Shown in pieces: positions 1 to 5,556 of a DNA stretch of 6,147 nucleotides. Origin of the DNA: Bdellovibrionales bacterium (GTDB lineage Bacteria > Bdellovibrionota > Bdellovibrionia > Bdellovibrionales > JAMPXM01). The stretch is from positions 1-6,147 of the forward strand of contig SXSP01000355.1 in NCBI GenBank assembly GCA_005792225.1, read 5' to 3'. The notes under the pieces were generated by a model that worked only from the letters and a program-made list of their open reading frames with translations, made no database searches and was not told the origin of the DNA. Numbering within the stretch: position 1 is the stretch's first letter; each line of letters begins with the position of its first letter. The position numbers and the translations under genes were made by a program.

Positions 1-198
1 CTCCACGCCACCGGCGGAGTTCGGCCCATCCTCGCCTCCGGAAACACATTGGGTGATATCGCGCTCATCGGAACAGCGACTCACGTGAATCTCGCGATCA
101 CAACGCAAAATGAACCGGGCGGACTCATGAATGAAGAATCAAAGCTCGCCGAAGAAGCCGACAGACGCGGTTGGCTTAGGCACAAGTTCAGAGCTTAA
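1..198 (+). CDS. HAD-superfamily phosphatase, C-terminal fragment (5' end outside window)
   Basis: Reading frame 1 is open from the first base to a TAA at 196-198, giving the last 65 residues of a protein that begins to the left of the window. The segment P-I-L-A-S-G-N-T-L-G-D-I-A-L-I (fragment residues 9-23) matches HAD motif IV of phosphoserine-phosphatase-like hydrolases, with Asp19 as the expected Mg2+-binding acid. The downstream pattern N-L-A-I, then a charged helix and a G-W near the C-terminus (residues 57-58), is also typical of this branch, where a phrase like 'NPD..L...A...GW' closes the domain. Members remove phosphate from small molecules; the substrate cannot be judged because the nucleophile motif and cap domain are missing from view. 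It converges on the glycosyltransferase, sharing stop-codon bases. Family assignment is fairly secure, exact role unknown. Confidence 0.72.
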   Translation, partial: LHATGGVRPILASGNTLGDIALIGTATHVNLAITTQNEPGGLMNEESKLAEEADRRGWLRHKFRA

Positions 199-1391
199 AG
201 CTTTCCCATCATCAAACGAAGCGGCTTGAGTCGTTGGTTCTTCTTGAGTTCCTCAAGGGGATAAAACGTCGAGCGCCAGTAAATTCCCCCTTGCCTTAAG
301 CAGATCAGCGCGGCCCTCAAGACGATCAAAGGACTTAAGAAACTCGACAGCGGAAACCAAGCCGCGATCCAAGGGGACGTCTCCATGGCTTGGGGTAAAT
401 ACAGGCCCGTGAAAGTCAGATAGAGAACGGCGCACGCAAAAACAAAAATACCTGACGGCAAGTCACCACTCCACCACGGAACCAAGGTGAAGCCGAGCAC
501 CACCGCCCACGTGAGAACCATGAACGCGAGAAGGGCCGCTAGAGAGAAGTGAAAGACCGAGAAGGTGTTCTTCTCAAGCCCCTTCACGAATGCCCAGAGA
601 TTCGGGTACCACTCGATTTCGACTTCCTTGAGCCCACTCATGACCGCCATCTTGGCGCCCGCTTCTTTCATCGTCTTCGCGAGCCCGATGTCGTCGATCA
701 CTTCCATGCGCAGCCATTCAAAGCCCTTCGATCTTCGAAACAGATCGCGTCTGACGAGGTTGTAGGCTCCGGCCCCCATGCAATCTTCCGCCTCGGGCAA
801 ATTGATCTTGTTGAGATCGAGCGAGATGGCCGCGTTCTGAAAAAACTGGGCGACAAAAATTCTGAGTCCTAGAGTTTTCGTGAGAACCGAGGGCGTGACA
901 CAAAGAAAATCGAGAGTTCGCTGAAGGCAAACCGTCATCGCTTTCTTGAGGCTTCGCTCACGGTGATGAACATCGGCATCGGTGAAGAGTAGCCACTCCC
1001 CTGTCGCGGCCTCCTCACCTCTTGCGAGGGCGTGAACTTTTCCGAGCCACCCTTCGGGAAGTGTCTTGATGTCGACAACCCGAATTCGCGGGTCTTGAAG
1101 AGCGAGATTTCGCATGACCTCGCCCGTATCATCGGTCGAACGATCATTGATGAGGACGATTTCGAGGTTTGGGTAATCGAGTTCACGCAGCGATTGAACC
1201 GCGGGTCCGATGGTTGCGCCCTCGTTACACGCCGGTATCACCAAGCTGACTCGGGGCCACTCTCGCAAGGCGAGTGACGGCTCGATCTCCTTTAAACATT
1301 CGAGCGCACCAAAAAATCTCACGAGCCGAAATGTGAGATAGAGGAGCCAAATTCCGGTTATGTAGGACCACGCCACGAGGATGGTGTGCAT
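195..1391 (-). CDS. Membrane-bound family 2 glycosyltransferase (HpnB/CrtQ-like)
   Basis: A 398-residue processive-type GT-A glycosyltransferase. One N-terminal membrane segment (about residues 5-25) precedes the catalytic domain, which opens with V-I-P-A-C-N-E-G (51-58) and the nucleotide-sugar-binding N-D-R-S-T-D-D-T (82-89). The metal-binding DxD is T-D-A-D (137-140), the probable catalytic acid pair is V-I-D-D (231-234), and G-L-E-K-N (271-275) sits where other GT2 enzymes have QxxRW. Three further hydrophobic segments (about 280-305, 313-335, 340-362) are followed by G-G-I-Y-W-R-S-T-F-Y-P-L, a C-terminal signature I associate with hopanoid- or carotenoid-linked GT2 proteins. It probably acts at the inner membrane on a lipid acceptor; the acceptor is inferred, not shown. 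The ATG start is supported by GAAGG 4 nt upstream and lies 34 nt inside the pepP end, so it is probably translated by coupling. All catalytic motifs look intact. Confidence 0.87.
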   Translation of the reverse strand: MHTILVAWSYITGIWLLYLTFRLVRFFGALECLKEIEPSLALREWPRVSLVIPACNEGATIGPAVQSLRELDYPNLEIVLINDRSTDDTGEVMRNLALQDPRIRVVDIKTLPEGWLGKVHALARGEEAATGEWLLFTDADVHHRERSLKKAMTVCLQRTLDFLCVTPSVLTKTLGLRIFVAQFFQNAAISLDLNKINLPEAEDCMGAGAYNLVRRDLFRRSKGFEWLRMEVIDDIGLAKTMKEAGAKMAVMSGLKEVEIEWYPNLWAFVKGLEKNTFSVFHFSLAALLAFMVLTWAVVLGFTLVPWWSGDLPSGIFVFACAVLYLTFTGLYLPQAMETSPWIAAWFPLSSFLSPLIVLRAALICLRQGGIYWRSTFYPLEELKKNQRLKPLRLMMGKL

Positions 1392-2698
1392 AATTCCTTC
1401 TCGAGATCATCGATCTCTTTCGGACACGTTTCGGTGAGATTCTCACAGCCCGTCGCGGTTACGACGACGTCATCTTCAATGCGAATGCCGAGGCCCCGCA
1501 GTTCTTCCGGAGCCGAGAGGTCATTGACAGGAACGTAGAGCCCGGGCTCGATCGTTAACGCCATACCAGGCTCGAGGAGACGCGGCTGATCGTCAACGAT
1601 CATCCGGCCCACGTCGTGAACATCCATACCGAGCCAGTGACTTACGCCGTGCGGATAATACTTCTGGTAGGCCTGGGAATCGATGTTCTGCCTCTTGGTT
1701 CCCTTAAGAAGACCAAGATCAAGACAAAGTTCGGTGATGGCATCGACCGAGGCTTCGTGAAGGGAGCGATACCGAATCCCCGGTCTCACCATCTGAACCA
1801 GCGCTTTCTGGATTTCGAGAAGCGGTTCGTAGATTCGCCTTTGGGGCTCGGTAAACTTTCCGCTGACGGGAAAAGTGCGGGTGATATCTCCGGCAAAGTA
1901 GCCGAACTCGGCGCCCGCGTCGATGAGGAGCAGGTCTCCATCCTTACAAGTTTGATCGTTGAAGATGTAATGCAAGGTTGTCGCATTGGAACCCGCAGCG
2001 ACGATGGGGAGATAACCTTCTCGCACGGCCCCCTGCATGTAAAAAGAATGGATGAGCGTGGCCATGACCTGACGCTCGTTCACTCCCGGCTTCGCGAAAC
2101 GCATGGCTTCGATATGCGCGTTCGCCGAGATCTCGCATGCCCGGCGCAGAATGCGGATGTCATGCTCGGACTTGAAGAGGCGAAGCTCCCCGATCGCCTC
2201 GGCCGAATCAAAAACCGGCAGGTGCCCTCCGCCGCTTCGGTAGGAGCTCGATCTCACCGCCTCGAGAACTGAAAGCATGTCGCGATCAAATTGCGGGTCC
2301 AAGTTCCAATGATAGAAGAGGCGGTCGCAGGATCGGAGAAGGTTCACGATCTCCCGCTCAAAGTCGTCAATAACGAGAGCGTGATCGACGCCAAATTCAC
2401 TCAAGGCGCCTTCAACTCCGTAACGAAATCCGTACCAGGTTTCATTAAAGGAGTCTTTCGGTCGAACGAAGAGAGTCGACTCCGGGTCTTGACCGGGTCT
2501 GAAAACCAGAACTGACCCTGGCTCCTCGAATCCGGTGAGATAAAAGAGATTCGTGTCTTGCCTGTAAGCGTGGTTGACGTCGTTATTTCGAATTTGCTCA
2601 GGATGCGCCGGCAGAACAAACGCGGCGCCGGGATACCGAGAAGCGAGCGCCGCTCGCCTCTCGCGAAAGACATTCATGTCGTAACTCGGTCGGCGCAT
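1358..2698 (-). CDS. pepP: Xaa-Pro aminopeptidase (aminopeptidase P, M24B metallopeptidase)
   Basis: Cleaves the N-terminal residue from peptides with proline in second position; a cytosolic dinuclear metal (Mn2+) enzyme. The 446-residue product matches the usual length of about 440. An AMP_N domain (about residues 8-140, including N-N-D-V-N-H-A-Y-R-Q-D-T-N-L-F-Y-L-T-G-F) precedes the pita-bread catalytic domain (about 180-425). All five metal ligands are visible: Asp260 (L-I-D-A-G), Asp271 (G-D-I-T-R-T-F-P), His354 (H-G-V-S-H-W-L-G), Glu384 (T-I-E-P-G) and Glu408 (R-I-E-D-D); His243 and His361 also occupy conserved places, with numbering almost identical to E. coli PepP. The start at 2698 was chosen because GGAGGGG sits 4 nt upstream and the AMP_N homology begins right after; the frame stays open to 2896, but that extension overlaps the upstream gene and resembles nothing. 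ATG at 2677 is a second possibility. The last dozen residues overlap the glycosyltransferase start. Confidence 0.96.
   Translation of the reverse strand: MRRPSYDMNVFRERRAALASRYPGAAFVLPAHPEQIRNNDVNHAYRQDTNLFYLTGFEEPGSVLVFRPGQDPESTLFVRPKDSFNETWYGFRYGVEGALSEFGVDHALVIDDFEREIVNLLRSCDRLFYHWNLDPQFDRDMLSVLEAVRSSSYRSGGGHLPVFDSAEAIGELRLFKSEHDIRILRRACEISANAHIEAMRFAKPGVNERQVMATLIHSFYMQGAVREGYLPIVAAGSNATTLHYIFNDQTCKDGDLLLIDAGAEFGYFAGDITRTFPVSGKFTEPQRRIYEPLLEIQKALVQMVRPGIRYRSLHEASVDAITELCLDLGLLKGTKRQNIDSQAYQKYYPHGVSHWLGMDVHDVGRMIVDDQPRLLEPGMALTIEPGLYVPVNDLSAPEELRGLGIRIEDDVVVTATGCENLTETCPKEIDDLEKELCTPSSWRGPT
1396..1400 (-). promoter_or_regulatory. Ribosome binding site of the glycosyltransferase gene
   Basis: On the minus strand GAAGG is followed by AATT and the ATG at 1391-1389. 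The site lies inside the pepP coding sequence, which supports this start despite the overlap; the spacing of 4 nt is short but usable. Confidence 0.5.
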
Positions 2699-2702
2699 CT
2701 TG

Positions 2703-2709
2703 CCCCTCC
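2703..2709 (-). promoter_or_regulatory. pepP: Strong Shine-Dalgarno deciding the pepP start
   Basis: The minus strand reads GGAGGGG-CAAG-ATG, in the 20-nt gap between the lipoprotein stop (2719) and the pepP ATG (2698). This is the best ribosome binding site in the window and rules against the longer open frame reaching 2896. Confidence 0.8.
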
Positions 2710-2718
2710 GGCGATCGA

Positions 2719-3717
2719 TCAGAAGCCGTACTGTGAAACCATTTTGTTTACGATATCGCCTGCGGCCTTGGAGCCCGACTCCATCAGAGCGCGACGACCG
2801 TTGTAATCCGTAATCGGGTGACCCGAGGTATTGACCGTGATAACGTGATTCACGAGGGGTTTCGCCCTCTGCATCTCGCGGCGAATTTCCGACCAAAGCA
2901 GGCTTTGTGCATGATCCTCGCTACTGAGCTTCGCGGGCGTCGCGTCCCCTTGCGAAAGGACATCAACCAGGACAATTAAGTTCGCACCCTGAGAGCGAAG
3001 CCAAGTGACCGATTCAGAAACCGAAAACGGAGACGCGACCACACCCGCGTCCGTGTAAAGCGGTGGATAAGGAAGGCAAGCGCGCATCGCCTCTTTATAG
3101 CTTCCTTTCGCCATCCATCCGAACCGATCCGCTTTCGTCCAATAGGCCGGGCAGCCAAATTCAACCTTTGCGCGATCGATCGAGGAGTTTGCGAAGACGG
3201 TATCGAGGAACTCGTTGAGGGACGTAATCGCCTGCGGCTTGAGTCTTGAGCTCAAGAACCCTGAGGCGCTCGGAAGATCGGATTCGCGAAGCTTAAAAGC
3301 TTTCCACTCCGCCTCGTTGACTTGACCTTGCATCGAGTAGAGCCCGCCGATGACGGCTCCCCACTCGAGTCCCGCGACCGCGTGAATCGGAACCCGCGCT
3401 CGCGCGAGTTCCTTAAGAACTCCGATGTGCGCGTAAGATTTCATGCCGCCGGGCCCGAGGATGATGCCGACCTTGGGAAGTTCTTTGCTTAAGAAAGTGG
3501 GAGCTTGTTGCGCGGGTGGAGCAGGAGGAGTTCCCGGGCCCGGAACCGCGACGGGTGCGGGTGGTGCCGAGGGTTGGCCGATTTGCGTGGGCACCGTTTC
3601 GCCCGGAGCTTGTCGACGCTCGAGCGTGCCGCAACCGCTCGCGATCATCACCACCATGGCGAGTGCTAACGTTATTGAGTTAAACGAGCGCCAGCTGAGA
3701 TGGTTTCGCGAAAACAA
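2719..3717 (-). CDS. Patatin-fold lipoprotein with degenerate nucleophile elbow (probable pseudoenzyme)
   Basis: From the TTG at 3717 the product has 332 residues. A signal peptide with a basic start and hydrophobic core (about 15-27) ends in I-A-S-G-C, so Cys29 would be lipidated. Gly30 at +2 is not the Asp that retains E. coli lipoproteins in the inner membrane, so an outer-membrane location is possible. A Pro/Ala-rich tether (about 37-74) leads to a patatin domain: P-K-V-G-I-I-L-G-P-G-G-M-K-S-Y-A-H-I-G-V-L (81-101) is the first strand plus glycine-rich oxyanion loop, and A-G-L-E-W-G-A-V-I-G-G-L-Y-S (116-128) is the nucleophile elbow. The elbow carries Glu119 where patatins have the catalytic Ser. 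D-A-G-V-V at 223-227 keeps the dyad Asp, with Ala replacing the usual Gly next to it. Lipase activity of the classic Ser-Asp type is thus unlikely. The start is uncertain: GTG at 3792 and TTG at 3759 (behind GGAGG) are alternatives; 3717 gives the most normal signal peptide but only a weak GAGAG site. It overlaps the tlyA end by 38 nt. Confidence 0.83.
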   Translation of the reverse strand: MFSRNHLSWRSFNSITLALAMVVMIASGCGTLERRQAPGETVPTQIGQPSAPPAPVAVPGPGTPPAPPAQQAPTFLSKELPKVGIILGPGGMKSYAHIGVLKELARARVPIHAVAGLEWGAVIGGLYSMQGQVNEAEWKAFKLRESDLPSASGFLSSRLKPQAITSLNEFLDTVFANSSIDRAKVEFGCPAYWTKADRFGWMAKGSYKEAMRACLPYPPLYTDAGVVASPFSVSESVTWLRSQGANLIVLVDVLSQGDATPAKLSSEDHAQSLLWSEIRREMQRAKPLVNHVITVNTSGHPITDYNGRRALMESGSKAAGDIVNKMVSQYGF

Positions 3718-4459
3718 AGAACTCTCGATTGCCGTCGGTGCCTTCGATGCAACATTCAAAGTAATCCTCCACGGCAAGTCCCGCCTGCTCACAGGCCCTG
3801 CGGATCTTGCTCTCGACCTCGCCGTAAAGCGAGACGTCTTTCACGATACCATTTTTGCCGAGCCCTTCTCGGCCCACTTCGAACTGCGGCTTCACGAGCG
3901 CGATGATCGATGCGGATTCCTTTAGATACTGGATCGCTTGGGGAAGAACAAGGGTCAGCGAGATAAATGAGACATCAATGACGATGAGATCAAACTTAGA
4001 ACCCTTGTTGAGTCGAACCAGCGGGACCCCGGAGAGATCGCGAGCGTTGACTCCTTCAACGAGGGTGACGCGCGGATCATCTCTCAGCTTCTTCGCAAGC
4101 TGATCATGGCCCACGTCGACACCGACGATCCGATCGGCACCCGCCTGCAAAAGACAATCGCTGAATCCGCCCGTCGATATGCCGATATCGAGAACCGAGA
4201 TCTTTCCGACTTGAAAGCGGGTTCTCTCGAGAGCTCCCGTCATCTTCACTCCGCCGCGCGAAACGAATTTCGCATCGACATGGTCGGCGTCGACTTCAAT
4301 GGCGTCGTAGTTTTTGGGATCGACCTTGTAACTGGCTTTAGCGATGGGTCGACGAGCCCCACCCTCATTGAGAAAGACTCGGCCCTTCGCGATCAGCTCC
4401 TGGGCTTGAGCGCGGGAGGGAGCAAATCCTTTTTCGACGAGGAGGACGTCAACTCTCAT
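3680..4459 (-). CDS. tlyA: TlyA-family 2'-O-ribose rRNA methyltransferase
   Basis: TlyA enzymes use S-adenosylmethionine to 2'-O-methylate cytidines of 16S and/or 23S rRNA; they are often misnamed haemolysins. The 259-residue product has an N-terminal S4 RNA-binding domain (about 1-60, R-V-D-V-L-L-V-E-K-G and S-R-A-Q-A-Q-E-L-I-A-K-G), a F-V-S-R-G-G-V-K linker (65-72) and an FtsJ-type Rossmann methyltransferase domain. The SAM loop is V-L-D-I-G-I-S-T-G-G-F-S-D (89-101), with V-G-V-D-V-G at 112-117, I-D-V-S-F-I-S-L at 161-168, L-V-K-P-Q-F-E at 188-194 and N-R-E-F-F near 244-248. Lys72, Asp162, Lys190 and Glu246 are therefore candidates for the family's catalytic K-D-K-E set. The ATG at 4459 shares its A with the ispA stop (TGATG), implying coupled translation; only a weak purine-rich AAGAAG precedes it. 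The frame stays open to 4522, but the extra residues are ispA-overlapping and unlike the family. Confidence 0.95.
   Translation of the reverse strand: MRVDVLLVEKGFAPSRAQAQELIAKGRVFLNEGGARRPIAKASYKVDPKNYDAIEVDADHVDAKFVSRGGVKMTGALERTRFQVGKISVLDIGISTGGFSDCLLQAGADRIVGVDVGHDQLAKKLRDDPRVTLVEGVNARDLSGVPLVRLNKGSKFDLIVIDVSFISLTLVLPQAIQYLKESASIIALVKPQFEVGREGLGKNGIVKDVSLYGEVESKIRRACEQAGLAVEDYFECCIEGTDGNREFFVFAKPSQLALV
3766..3770 (-). promoter_or_regulatory. Candidate Shine-Dalgarno for an alternative, longer lipoprotein start
   Basis: On the minus strand GGAGG is followed after 6 nt (ATTACT) by TTG at 3759-3757, in frame with the patatin-like lipoprotein. Using it would give a signal peptide of 42 residues and an 80-nt overlap with tlyA. 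It may instead be a chance match within tlyA codons for Val-Glu-Asp. Confidence 0.3.
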
Positions 4460-5322
4460 CACTTCTTTCTTTGGCGGTTGTAGACGGCGATTTGCCTGAG
4501 AGGCTCGGCCGCCGCGGGCCACATTCGCAACTGAGACAAACAGCTCTCCGTGATTTGATCGAGGAAGAGTCGCGTGTCTTCAGCACCCATCAATGCCGGG
4601 TAGCTTCCGGGCTCAAGCTTTTCGGGATCGTAATCGAGAAGATCATCGGCAACTTGAAATGCGAGCCCCAGAGCCTCGGCGTATTTGGTGATGTCCACCA
4701 TCTGGCGCTCGTTCGCGCGGCAGAGAATCGCGGCGCCCACGGCACTAAGGCGAATCAACGCACCTGTTTTCAGTTGGTGCATGGTCTGCAATTCTTGAAG
4801 CGAGATGGTCTCTTTTTTCGAGGCCATATCGATCGCCTGACCGCCCACCATTCCGTAGAGTCCGGCGGCTTTCGCGGTTTCGGAAATCACCCGCACCGCG
4901 AGGTCGGGTTCGGCGGAGTAGTTGTCCGCAAGAATTTGGAAAGCTTCGGTGAGGAGAGCGTCGCCCGCTAAAATCGCGGTCGCTTCGCCAAACTTTTTGT
5001 GATTCGTCGGCTGGCCCCGCCGGAAATCGTCGTTATCCATTGCCGGAAGATCGTCGTGAACGAGCGAGTAAGTATGAATGCATTCGATCGCCGCCCCCAG
5101 AGGAAGAACGCGAGGCGCGGGAAATCCGAGCGCCTCCGCGGTCAGCATCGCGAGCACCGGGCGAAAGCGTTTGCTGCCCTCTTGAAGAAGCGAATAGCGA
5201 GTGGAATCGACGAGCGACGCGTGCCCCGAAGGCCACTCACCTCTCTGCGAGAAGTGGTAGTTCAAAAAATTGCCGAGAAGCTCGGCGTGGCTCTTCATGA
5301 GGGCTTCGAGTTGGGGCGTCAC
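4459..5322 (-). CDS. ispA: Polyprenyl (probably farnesyl) diphosphate synthase
   Basis: Condenses isopentenyl diphosphate with allylic diphosphates to make the C15 (possibly C20) precursor of quinones, undecaprenyl carrier lipid and other isoprenoids, in the cytosol. The 287-residue protein is of normal length and all-helical in character. It has G-S-K-R-F-R-P (49-55), the first Asp-rich motif D-D-L-P-A-M-D (90-96) followed by R-R-G-Q-P-T (101-106), G-G-Q-A-I-D (160-165), K-T-G (185-187) and the second Asp-rich motif D-D-L-L-D (226-230). Tyr85, five residues before the first motif, is the aromatic residue seen in short-chain bacterial farnesyl synthases; I infer C15 as the main product, with C20 not excluded. 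The start is a GTG 4 nt after the xseB stop, with GGGAG about 9 nt upstream inside xseB. The stop overlaps the tlyA ATG by one base. Coupling xseB to ispA is widespread in proteobacteria. Confidence 0.95.
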   Translation of the reverse strand: MTPQLEALMKSHAELLGNFLNYHFSQRGEWPSGHASLVDSTRYSLLQEGSKRFRPVLAMLTAEALGFPAPRVLPLGAAIECIHTYSLVHDDLPAMDNDDFRRGQPTNHKKFGEATAILAGDALLTEAFQILADNYSAEPDLAVRVISETAKAAGLYGMVGGQAIDMASKKETISLQELQTMHQLKTGALIRLSAVGAAILCRANERQMVDITKYAEALGLAFQVADDLLDYDPEKLEPGSYPALMGAEDTRLFLDQITESCLSQLRMWPAAAEPLRQIAVYNRQRKK

Positions 5323-5326
5323 TCGC

Positions 5327-5551
5327 TCACTCTCCCTGCGCGACGAAGTCGCTCGTCACGGGTTGTCCGCTCGCATCGACGCCGAGAAGAAGTTTGACCT
5401 TCTGTTCCGCCTCGGTCAGCTGGGCGTTGCACTCGCGCGAAAGCTTAACGCCTTCTTCGAAGAGTTTGAGCGAGTCTTCCAATGCAAGTTCACCCGTTTC
5501 CATCTTCGCTACGATTTCTTCTAGGCGGTTCAATCGTTTTTCAAAATCCAT
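5327..5551 (-). CDS. xseB: Exodeoxyribonuclease VII small subunit
   Basis: Small helical subunit that binds several copies to one XseA; the complex degrades single-stranded DNA to acid-soluble oligonucleotides and contributes to repair. The 74-residue sequence shows the family's antiparallel helical hairpin: F-E-K-R-L-N-R-L-E-E-I-V-A-K-M-E-T-G-E (3-21), then L-E-D-S-L-K-L-F-E-E-G-V-K-L-S-R-E-C (24-41) and a second heptad-like helix A-E-Q-K-V (48-52). The ATG at 5551 has AGAGG 8 nt upstream, overlapping the final codons and stop of xseA, so the two subunits are probably translated in a coupled manner. The C-terminal tail after residue 58 is polar and probably disordered. Confidence 0.95.
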   Translation of the reverse strand: MDFEKRLNRLEEIVAKMETGELALEDSLKLFEEGVKLSRECNAQLTEAEQKVKLLLGVDASGQPVTSDFVAQGE

Positions 5552-5556
5552 CTGGA

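Noticed and set aside
191..204. Intrinsic terminator at the convergent junction
   Set aside because: The palindromes AAAGCTTT and AGCTT-A-AAGCT are too short and lack a loop and a T-tract; no GC-rich stem is present.
1616..2272. 218-codon open frame on the plus strand
   Set aside because: It lies wholly inside pepP on the opposite strand, whose metal ligands and length are all intact; the antisense translation shows no recognisable domain.
2699..2896. N-terminal extension of pepP to an upstream start
   Set aside because: The extra residues overlap the lipoprotein gene, are rich in Arg and Ser without family similarity, and a strong GGAGGGG site marks the start at 2698.
3443..3925. 160-codon plus-strand open frame starting with a Gly/Pro-rich stretch
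   Set aside because: The repetitive start is the antisense of the Pro/Ala-rich tether codons of the lipoprotein, and the rest is antisense to the lipoprotein and tlyA.
3680..4459. Reading TlyA as a haemolysin or toxin
   Set aside because: The S4 plus FtsJ-type methyltransferase motifs are complete, and the haemolysin name is historical; rRNA methylation is the supported role.
4460..4522. N-terminal extension of tlyA
   Set aside because: It overlaps the ispA 3' end; TlyA proteins begin close to the R-V-D-V-L-L motif, which follows the ATG at 4459.
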